A stretch of DNA of 6,589 bases, from assembly GCA_937888775.1 (NCBI GenBank), contig CALAQT010000134.1:1-6589 (forward strand), in the 5' to 3' direction. The notes beneath the pieces were generated by a model. That model saw nothing but the letters and a program-made list of their open reading frames with translations, made no database searches and was not told where the DNA came from. The position numbers and the translations under genes are program-made. Below, one piece after another: positions 1 through 4,694 of this stretch. Each line of letters opens with the position of its first letter. Position 1 is the first letter of the stretch. The DNA comes from an uncultured Actinomycetes bacterium (GTDB lineage Bacteria; Actinomycetota; Thermoleophilia; Solirubrobacterales; Solirubrobacteraceae).

Positions 1-54
1 GTGCCGGTGCCGGTGCCGGTGCCGGTGCCGGTGCCGGTGCCGGTGCCGGTGCCG
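1..54. repeat. (GTGCCG)9 hexanucleotide microsatellite
   Basis: Nine uninterrupted copies of GTGCCG fill the left edge and probably continue beyond it; the run ends where the hexamer becomes CTGGCG at 55. Read on the plus strand it encodes alternating Val-Pro in frame with the possible transposase remnant that follows. Read on the minus strand, in the frame of a GTG at 160-158, it encodes Ala-Pro. Hexamer runs do not shift frame when they expand or contract, so length variation would be tolerated in either reading. Confidence 0.95.
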
Positions 55-267
55 CTGGCGAAGCGGGCGCCGGTGGGCCGGCCGGCGCCGAAGCTCGGCT
101 CGTATCGGGCGGTGATCGATCCGTGGCTTCGCGCTCCCCGTCACCCTCACCGCCCGACACGCCCGCTGCTCAAGCGAAGGCTGCCGCTGCCACGCCCGAA
201 AGACCCCAGGGTTCCCGCGCGCGGACGTCTGGGGGGGTCGGTGGCGCGTTGGGGCGCGGACGTCTGA
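55..267 (+). pseudogene. possible decayed IS21-type (IstA) transposase fragment
   Basis: In plus-strand frame 1 the stretch 79-177 reads as a peptide containing APKLGSYRAVIDPWL, then APR, a Thr five residues on, and an Arg-Leu end. From memory, IS21-family IstA transposases carry a similar block (KL.P(Y/F)...ID.WL, an acidic linker, APRKQRHTA.R....RL) after their helix-turn-helix and before the catalytic core. The acidic linker would be missing here. Third codon positions are almost all G or C from 55 to about 126 and then drift, as expected if real coding sequence ends or decays. The frame closes at 265-267 and no DDE catalytic region follows, so at most this is a remnant; its upstream part lies off the window. 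An alternative is the start of a minus-strand Ala/Pro-rich protein from GTG 160-158, but codon bias favours the plus-strand reading. Confidence 0.3.
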
Positions 268-329
268 AGCTACGGGTGGGGCGTTGGGGCGCGGACGCCC
301 GAGAGCTCAGACGGGCGTCGGGGCGCGAG
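219..329. repeat. degenerate 35-bp tandem repeat, about three units
   Basis: Units begin at 219, 254 and 289, each opening with GCGCGGACG and, in the first two, closing with GTTGGG. The third unit is one base shorter, closing with GTCGGG, and a fourth partial copy (GCGCGAG) starts at 323. Units 1 and 2 share a perfect 13-bp match (219-231 and 254-266). The junctions of units 1/2 and 2/3 share a perfect 17-bp match (246-262 and 281-297). The array abuts the minus-strand stop codon of the M48 peptidase gene at 332-334. Apart from this, the microsatellite and the possible transposase remnant, nothing else is recognisable in 1-331. Confidence 0.75.
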
Positions 330-331
330 TG

Positions 332-1252
332 CTAGTCATCGCCGTCGCCCGAGCCCGATTCGCCGCGCCGGCGCAGCCAGTCGGCGACCTGCTGGCTGGC
401 GTCGCCGATTTGGGACCCGAGCGTGGTGACGTTGTCGCCGATCTCACGGAACAGGGTGCGAAAGCGTTCGGCGTAGAACTGCATCGCCTCGCTGGCCTCC
501 TCACGCACATCACGATCGTCGCCGCGGCGGCGGTACTCCCCGCGGATGATCCGGTCGTACTCGCCGCTCTGGACCCACTTCATCACCTCGGACACGCGGC
601 GGACCGCGTACGAGTGGGTCGCGCCGATCTCGTAGAAGAAGCGCCGGACACGATCGTGGGGGTCGTCCCAGCTCTCGTACTCCATCGCCTGGGCCATGAA
701 CGCGTCGAGATCGAGCCGGTCGGCGGACAGACCGCCGGCGGTGACCATCAGCGTGCGGCAGACGATCTGCGGATCGCGCACGGCGAGCGCTGCGGCGCGG
801 TCGCAGCTGAGCTCGGCGGCGCGGACCCACTCCAGCAGGACCGCCTGCACCGCTCGCAGCGGCAGGCCGATCAGCGGCAGGCTGCCGCTGGCGCGCAGCA
901 GGATGTCCAGCGCGGTCATGTACATCACGTGGTCGGACAGGATGTGACCGACCTCGTGCGCCAGAACCGCGCGCTGCTCACCGGGTCCGAGCCGCTCCAG
1001 CAGCGAGGCGTCGAACACGATGATCGGGTGCTTTGAGCCGATCGTGCGAGCGTTGGCGGTTACCGCCGAGCTGACGTACAGGTCGTAGCGGTCAGGGGTG
1101 TCGAGCACTCGGCAGACGCCGGAGTGGGCCGCCCACAGGTCGGGCAGTTGGCGCTCGCCGACCTTGACCGAGTTACCGAGATAGAACTGGCGTAGCGCGC
1201 GCTCGTAGCGGAACTCCACCAGCTTGCGCACCACAGTGTCGAGCATCGGCAC
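332..1252 (-). CDS. M48-family zinc metallopeptidase
   Basis: Predicted zinc-dependent endopeptidase of the M48 (HtpX/Ste24-like) family. Numbering from the GTG at 1252, the zinc-binding HEVGH is at residues 99-103 (two His ligands plus the catalytic Glu100). The third-ligand motif is AELSCD at 146-151, with Glu147 the likely ligand. Moderately hydrophobic stretches around 109-142 may associate with the membrane, but clear HtpX-type N-terminal transmembrane helices are absent. The C-terminal 60 residues form a charged helix-like extension ending in a Gly/Ser/Asp tail. The start is uncertain. GTG 1252 (or ATG 1246) is the first canonical start, yet the frame stays open to a TAG at 1363-1361. 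The extra residues include DISSKAYEHPADRAA, which I remember as the usual N-terminus of this actinobacterial subfamily. No ATG, GTG or TTG occurs there; the only common alternative is CTG at 1342-1340. It is transcribed away from the SRPBCC gene. Substrate unknown; protein quality control is a guess from the family. Confidence 0.88.
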   Translation of the reverse strand: MPMLDTVVRKLVEFRYERALRQFYLGNSVKVGERQLPDLWAAHSGVCRVLDTPDRYDLYVSSAVTANARTIGSKHPIIVFDASLLERLGPGEQRAVLAHEVGHILSDHVMYMTALDILLRASGSLPLIGLPLRAVQAVLLEWVRAAELSCDRAAALAVRDPQIVCRTLMVTAGGLSADRLDLDAFMAQAMEYESWDDPHDRVRRFFYEIGATHSYAVRRVSEVMKWVQSGEYDRIIRGEYRRRGDDRDVREEASEAMQFYAERFRTLFREIGDNVTTLGSQIGDASQQVADWLRRRGESGSGDGDD

Positions 1253-1439
1253 CGCCTTGAGCGCCGCCGTCGCCGCCCGGTCAGCCGGATGCTCGTAGGC
1301 CTTGGACGAGATGTCCGTGTACGGCTCGATCGGATCTGGCAGCGTCTCGATCGTCCAAGGCTACTCGCGTGAACGGTCCCCGTGTGTTCCGTGTGGGCGC
1401 CCGTCCGCATCGTGCGCGCTTTGCGCTGCACCGCGCCGC

Positions 1440-1445
1440 GATAAT
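1440..1445 (+). promoter_or_regulatory. candidate -10 element for a leaderless SRPBCC transcript
   Basis: GATAAT at 1440-1445 matches the sigma-70-type -10 consensus at five of six positions and stands out in very GC-rich surroundings. Its last T is 7 nt before the A of the ATG at 1453, which puts the expected transcription start on or next to the start codon. No convincing -35 box is seen at 16-18 bp, and no Shine-Dalgarno sequence precedes the ATG; both fit a leaderless mRNA, which is common in actinobacteria. Confidence 0.4.
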
Positions 1446-1452
1446 CAGGTCG

Positions 1453-1896
1453 ATGGGACGCGCGCGGGTGCTGCACACGTTTGCCGGGTCCGTCCAACAG
1501 GCCCAGGCGCGCTGGTATGACACTACTCGCTGGCCGGCCTGGGTCGACGGGCTGGAGCACGTGCTGCAGGTCGACGGCGACTGGCCGCGGGTCGGATCGA
1601 GCGTGACCTGGGAGTCCGGTCCGGCCGGGCGCGGCCGGGTCACCGAGCAAGTGATCGCCTACGACGCGGCCCGCGGACAGACGCTCGAGGTGGACGATGC
1701 GTCGATCGCCGGCCTGCAAAGCGTGTCGTTCGCCCCTGTACCCGACGGCGTGCAGGTGAGCCTCAGCCTGGAGTACCGGCTGAAGAAGCGCTCGATCGTC
1801 TCGCCGCTGGTCGATCTGCTGTTCATCCGGCGCGCGATGGCGGTTTCGCTGGGGGCCACGGTGGCGCGGTTCGGCGTCGAACTTGCGCCGGACTGA
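1453..1896 (+). CDS. SRPBCC (START/polyketide cyclase-like) family protein
   Basis: A 147-residue protein of a size usual for single-domain SRPBCC proteins, which fold into a helix-grip cavity that binds lipids or other hydrophobic ligands. The N-terminus (VLHTFAGSVQQAQARWYD) fits the first strand and helix. It is followed by WPAWVDGLEHV at 27-37, the Trp-Pro-x-Trp pattern seen in polyketide-cyclase/dehydrase-type members. Next come alternating strands (VGSSVTWES, GRVTEQVIAYD, LQSVSFAPV, VQVSLSLEYRL) and a closing C-terminal helix at about 115-142. ATG 1453 is chosen because upstream in-frame residues (28 more from a GTG at 1369) do not look like the fold and because the -10-like GATAAT lies just before it. 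It is divergent from the M48 gene, and the LtrA-like gene begins 10 nt after its stop. Ligand unknown; an enzymatic role is not supported. Confidence 0.8.
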   Translation: MGRARVLHTFAGSVQQAQARWYDTTRWPAWVDGLEHVLQVDGDWPRVGSSVTWESGPAGRGRVTEQVIAYDAARGQTLEVDDASIAGLQSVSFAPVPDGVQVSLSLEYRLKKRSIVSPLVDLLFIRRAMAVSLGATVARFGVELAPD

Positions 1897-1906
1897 GGGG
1901 CCGAGC

Positions 1907-2416
1907 TTGACCGAGGACTCGCAGCGCCGCGTCGAACGCAGCCGCGGCAGGGAAGCCGACCACCAAGGCGAGGCGTCCCGCGGGGAGCAAAGCGGGTCGC
2001 CGAGACGAGGCGGGCCGCCAAGACGAGGCGGCCCTCAGGCGCGAGCGGCCGGGCAGCCGGCCGAACGGGTCACCAGCCTGGAGCTGTTCTTCGACCTCGT
2101 GTTCGTGTTCACGATCACGCAGCTGACATCGCTGTTTCGGTCGGCGCCCGGTTGGCGCTCGCTGTGGCATGTCGCGGTGATGCTCGGTCTGATCTTTTGC
2201 ACGTACGACGGCTACGCATGGCTGACCAACGCGGTGCCAGCCCGCGGGGTCCGACGCCAGGGGCTCCTGCTCGGTGCAATGGCCGGATACCTGGTGCTGG
2301 CGATCGCGGTCTTGCCGGCGATCGCCGTCGCTACGAACGGATCGGCCGCTACGGGCCTGGCCGCGACCGCGGTGCTTCTCGGAGCCATGCTCGTGGCGGA
2401 GGCGGCCGTGACCTGA
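1907..2416 (+). CDS. LtrA-like (low temperature requirement) membrane protein, C-terminally truncated
   Basis: Residues 54-74 contain the LtrA signature (RVTSLELFFDLVFVF followed by TITQLT). Helices follow at roughly 86-107 (ending in DGYAWLTNAV), 119-140 and 146-168. LtrA-family proteins (PF06772) are normally about 350-400 residues with about ten or more transmembrane helices; this one stops after four at residue 169, and I see no continuing LtrA sequence in other frames downstream. It is therefore probably a truncated, likely non-functional copy, though a short membrane protein cannot be excluded. TTG 1907 is preferred because GAGGGG (1895-1900) lies 6 nt upstream and the SRPBCC stop is 10 nt upstream, suggesting translational coupling; TTG 1883 is an alternative. 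The first 53 residues are hydrophilic and Arg/Gly/Pro-rich, with an 18-bp duplication (AGACGAGGCGG at 2003-2013 and 2021-2031) encoding PRRGG twice. The biochemical function of LtrA is unknown. Confidence 0.7.
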   Translation: MTEDSQRRVERSRGREADHQGEASRGEQSGSPRRGGPPRRGGPQARAAGQPAERVTSLELFFDLVFVFTITQLTSLFRSAPGWRSLWHVAVMLGLIFCTYDGYAWLTNAVPARGVRRQGLLLGAMAGYLVLAIAVLPAIAVATNGSAATGLAATAVLLGAMLVAEAAVT

Positions 2417-2504
2417 CGACCGACGCGGCCTGGTTGCAGCGAGCGCTGCCGCCCGCAATCTGCTCGCTTGGTGCTCCCCACCATGAATACCGTCGCATTC
2501 GAGC

Positions 2505-2561
2505 GCTCCGGCATGCGGCCCGCTCGGCACTGTGCCTCGCTTGAGCGGGCCGTGCCGGAGC
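2505..2561. repeat. long nested stem-loop (19 paired positions with a 2-nt bulge)
   Basis: The left arm 2505-2525 and right arm 2543-2561 are inverted complements: 10 bp adjacent to the loop, a 2-nt bulge (CA on the left arm, in 2513-2516), then 9 bp. The 17-nt loop contains a second perfect inverted repeat, GGCAC-T-GTGCC, at 2526-2536. A stem this long is not expected by chance, even in GC-rich DNA. There is no T-tract, so a classical intrinsic terminator is not supported. It could be a structured RNA, a bidirectional transcription block, or a remnant of a palindromic mobile element. Confidence 0.7.
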
Positions 2562-2617
2562 CGTCCCGCTGGACGGCGCCTGGCGTTGGCCTCGGAGGCT
2601 CATGCAGCGCTGCTGCA
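2561..2617. repeat. three further short hairpins next to the long stem-loop
   Basis: Directly abutting the long stem-loop are CCGTCC/GGACGG (2561-2566 and 2571-2576, 4-nt loop), GCCTC/GAGGC (2589-2593 and 2595-2599) and TGCAGC/GCTGCA (2603-2608 and 2612-2617, 3-nt loop). Another, GCAGCG/CGCTGC, lies upstream at 2436-2449. Each alone could arise by chance in sequence this GC-rich; the interest is in their succession beside a clearly non-random stem. Confidence 0.45.
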
Positions 2618-2692
2618 CCTCGCCTTCTGCCTCCTCGCCGGACATCCGCCCGTGACCACTCTCGGTGCGCGTTATTCATCGCCAGAAGCACT

Positions 2693-2698
2693 TAGACT
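2693..2698 (+). promoter_or_regulatory. weak candidate -10 element for the acyl-CoA/sirtuin operon
   Basis: TAGACT fits the TANNNT -10 pattern and lies 58 nt before the ATG at 2756, in a locally AT-richer patch. No good -35 box is visible at the usual spacing. If it is used, transcription would begin at about 2704-2706, inside the 28-bp palindrome. Confidence 0.3.
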
Positions 2699-2701
2699 CC
2701 C

Positions 2702-2729
2702 TGGCGGCTCCGCCGCGGCGGAGCCGCCA
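2702..2729. promoter_or_regulatory. perfect 28-bp palindrome, candidate operator or 5'-leader hairpin
   Basis: The sequence is self-complementary over all 28 bases, with arms TGGCGGCTCCGC and GCGGAGCCGCCA around a CGCG centre. It ends 26 nt upstream of the ATG of the first operon gene. Because it overlaps the predicted transcription start, it could be a binding site for a dimeric repressor (TetR-family regulators commonly bind such sites in front of acyl-CoA metabolism genes) or a stable mRNA hairpin. No U-tract follows on the plus strand, which argues against an intrinsic terminator. Confidence 0.6.
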
Positions 2730-2755
2730 ACCCGACACGACCAAACGAGAGGCTC

Positions 2756-3607
2756 ATGTTCGTCTTCAAAGCCGCCGTGGTCGGCGCCGGCACGATGGGC
2801 GGGGAGATCGCGCAGACGATCGCTAACTCGGACATTCCAGTCGTGCTCAAGGACGTCGATCAGAAATTCGTCGACCAGGGCCTGGAGAAGGCCCGTTCAC
2901 TGTGGCAGGGTCGGGTGGATGCCGGCAAGCTCGGAGCCGACGAGCTCGAGCGCAAGCTCGCGCTGATCTCCGGTGCCATCGATTACGACCAGTTCGGCGA
3001 CGTCGACTTCGTGATCGAGGCGGTCCCGGAGCGCATGACCGTCAAGCAGGCGGTGTTCTCCGAGCTCGACGAGGTCACCCCGGGCCACGCGATCCTGGCC
3101 TCCAACACCTCCTCGTTGTCGATTACCGAGATGGGCGAGGCGACCAGCCGCCCGGACAAGGTGGTCGGGTTTCACTTCTTCTATCCCGCCTCGGTGATGC
3201 GGCTGATCGAGGTGGTCGAAGGCGAATACACCTCGATGGAGACCGCCCAGACGGCGGCTAACTTCGCCCAGACGATTCGCAAGATGCCGATCCGCTGTGG
3301 CGAGGCGCCCGGCTTCGTGGTCAACCGGATCCTGAACTCCAGCGCCTCTGAACTGTGGCGCTTGCAAGAGGAGAGCGGGATCGACATCAAGCAGCTGGAC
3401 AAGATCGTCTCGGAGTCCAAGGCGGCCCCATTGGGCCCGTTCTTCCTCACCGACCTGCTCGGGCTGGACACGGTGCTGCACGTCGCTGAGTATCTGCACG
3501 AGTCATACGGCGATCGGTTCTTCGTCCACCAGCAGATGCAGGAGCTGGTCGCGGCCGGCAACCTCGGCGCCAAGACGGGAAAGGGTTTTTATGAGCACGG
3601 AAACTGA
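2756..3607 (+). CDS. 3-hydroxyacyl-CoA dehydrogenase (NAD domain plus first C-terminal domain)
   Basis: Predicted cytosolic enzyme oxidising (3S)-3-hydroxyacyl-CoA to 3-oxoacyl-CoA with NAD+. The Rossmann domain (about residues 5-185) opens with VVGAGTMGGEIAQ (G10, G12, G15), and Asp33 ends the second strand. SNTSSLSI begins at Ser116, and the catalytic dyad is His140-Glu152 (HFFYPASVMRLIEV). Asn190 in APGFVVNRI completes the set known from human HADH (Ser137, His158, Glu170, Asn208). The first helical C-terminal domain runs from about 186 to 280, ending in GAKTGKGFYE. The length of 283 is typical of stand-alone enzymes. The usual Asn of HFFNP is Tyr143 here. The start is supported by GAGAGG at 2747-2752. 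The last 17 nt overlap the start of the next gene, and both belong to one operon with the sirtuin. The role is beta-oxidation or a C4 acyl-CoA pathway; chain-length preference cannot be read from the sequence. Confidence 0.93.
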   Translation: MFVFKAAVVGAGTMGGEIAQTIANSDIPVVLKDVDQKFVDQGLEKARSLWQGRVDAGKLGADELERKLALISGAIDYDQFGDVDFVIEAVPERMTVKQAVFSELDEVTPGHAILASNTSSLSITEMGEATSRPDKVVGFHFFYPASVMRLIEVVEGEYTSMETAQTAANFAQTIRKMPIRCGEAPGFVVNRILNSSASELWRLQEESGIDIKQLDKIVSESKAAPLGPFFLTDLLGLDTVLHVAEYLHESYGDRFFVHQQMQELVAAGNLGAKTGKGFYEHGN

Positions 3608-4694
3608 CTTCGACACCGAGGCACTGGTCGACCGCTTCACGCTCAAGGCGCTGGTGGAGAGCTGCCTGGTCCTCGAGGAGGGCGTTTCCTCGATGAAGGA
3701 CATCGATCTGGGGATGATGGCCGGCGCTGGCGTGATCCCGCCACCGTTCGCCCGCGCCGACCAAGTTGGCCTCGACGAGGTGCTGGCCAAGCTTGAGCGA
3801 GCCGAGCAGGAGTGGGGGGAGAACTTCCAGCCGCCGACGATCCTGCGCCGCTTGGTCGCGCAGGGGCGCCTCGGGGTCAAGACGGGGCAGGGCTTCTTCC
3901 CCTACGCCCGGCCCGACGGCGGATCCGACGAGGGGCCGGTCAAGCTGGAGACGCGCGGTGCGGTGGCGATCGCCTGGCTGGACAATCCTCCCGCCAACTC
4001 GATCTCCCCCGGCGTCGTGGAGGCATTGCAGAAGACCTGGGACGCGGTCAGCTCCTCCGGGCAGATCCGGGCGCTGGTGTTCACATCCGCCAACCCGATG
4101 CTGTTCTGCGCGGGCGCGGACATCAAGGCGTTCACCACCATGGACGCCGGCGACGGCAAGGCCCTGCTTGATCAGATGCACGCGCTGCTGCGCGGAATGG
4201 AGACCTCCCGCGTCGTCACGATCGCGGCCGTTAACGCGCTGGCGTTCGGCGGTGGCTGCGAGTTGGCGATGGCGTGCGACTTCAGGATCGCCGCGGAGTC
4301 GGCCATGTTCGGCCAGCCTGAGGTCAACCTCGGCATCATCCCCGGCTTTGGCGGGACCCAGCGCCTGCCGCGGCTCGTGGGCGAGGCCAGGGCACTCGAG
4401 CTCAACCTGACCGGCGATCCGATCGGGGCCGATGAGGCCTATGAGATCGGGCTGGTCACTCGCGTAGTGGCCGACCACGAGTTGCTCGATACGGCGCTGG
4501 CGTGGGCTCGCAAGCTGGCCGGCCAGGCGCCGCTGGCCGTGGAGCAGATCAAGCGGGTCTCGGCGGCCGCCGATCTCGACACGGGGATCGAGGCCGAGAA
4601 GCTGGGCTTTGCCACCGTGTTCGGATCAGAGGATGCGCGGGAGGGGATCTCGGCCTTCCTGCAGAAGCGCAGCCCGCGCTTTGAAGGCAAGTGA
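3591..4694 (+). CDS. fusion of a 3HCDH C-terminal domain with enoyl-CoA hydratase
   Basis: Residues about 8-105 form a second 3-hydroxyacyl-CoA dehydrogenase C-terminal helical domain (RFTLKALVESCLVLEEG, then MKDIDLGMMAG, ending RLGVKTGQGFFPY). Residues about 117-367 are a crotonase: oxyanion segment LFCAGADIKAF (171-181), FGGGCELAMACDFRIA with catalytic Glu224, and FGQPEVNLGIIPGFGGTQRLP with catalytic Glu244. Both glutamates of rat hydratase (144, 164) are thus present, so syn-hydration of trans-2-enoyl-CoA is predicted. There is no NAD-binding domain. The helical domain probably pairs with the dehydrogenase from the preceding gene, giving a bifunctional complex. Together the two proteins have the order and approximate 650-residue size of archaeal fused dehydrogenase/crotonases. 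ATG 3591 follows AAAGGG with a 5-nt spacer and overlaps the upstream gene by 17 nt in the +1 frame. The stop overlaps the sirtuin GTG by 4 nt. Confidence 0.92.
   Translation: MSTETDFDTEALVDRFTLKALVESCLVLEEGVSSMKDIDLGMMAGAGVIPPPFARADQVGLDEVLAKLERAEQEWGENFQPPTILRRLVAQGRLGVKTGQGFFPYARPDGGSDEGPVKLETRGAVAIAWLDNPPANSISPGVVEALQKTWDAVSSSGQIRALVFTSANPMLFCAGADIKAFTTMDAGDGKALLDQMHALLRGMETSRVVTIAAVNALAFGGGCELAMACDFRIAAESAMFGQPEVNLGIIPGFGGTQRLPRLVGEARALELNLTGDPIGADEAYEIGLVTRVVADHELLDTALAWARKLAGQAPLAVEQIKRVSAAADLDTGIEAEKLGFATVFGSEDAREGISAFLQKRSPRFEGK

Larger units (their letters stand above)
2417..2755. other. gene-free stretch of 339 bp with inverted repeats and the operon's upstream region
   Basis: No reading frame here has convincing codon bias or a recognisable product on either strand, and no tRNA or known riboswitch is apparent. 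Its contents are a set of hairpin-forming inverted repeats at 2436-2617, a candidate -10 at 2693-2698 and a perfect palindrome at 2702-2729. It separates the truncated LtrA-like gene from the beta-oxidation operon. Confidence 0.7.

Noticed and set aside
1..160. Minus-strand frame from GTG 160-158 giving an Ala/Pro-rich N-terminus running off the left edge
   Set aside because: It is open for 53 codons, but third-position GC is poor compared with neighbouring genes, and the overlapping plus-strand frame has better bias and a recognisable motif.
219..329. CRISPR array
   Set aside because: The period is 35 bp in total with no constant-repeat/variable-spacer alternation, and there are no cas genes in the window.
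284..1036. Long plus-strand frame of 250 codons opposite the M48 gene
   Set aside because: It is antisense to a gene with an intact HEVGH motif; its composition (Arg/Ala/Val/Gln-rich, no motifs) is typical of a GC-rich shadow frame.
2505..2561. Integron attC-like site
   Set aside because: It is palindromic and of suitable size, but lacks the GTTRRRY/RYYYAAC core sites and there is no cassette structure nearby.
2702..2729. Rho-independent terminator for the LtrA-like gene
   Set aside because: The stem is strong, but no T-tract follows on either strand, and it lies nearly 300 nt past the stop and close to the next start codon.
3447..4478. Minus-strand frame of 343 codons opposite the dehydrogenase and hydratase
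   Set aside because: The plus strand encodes well-supported enzymes here; the antisense product has no domain and shows shadow-type composition.
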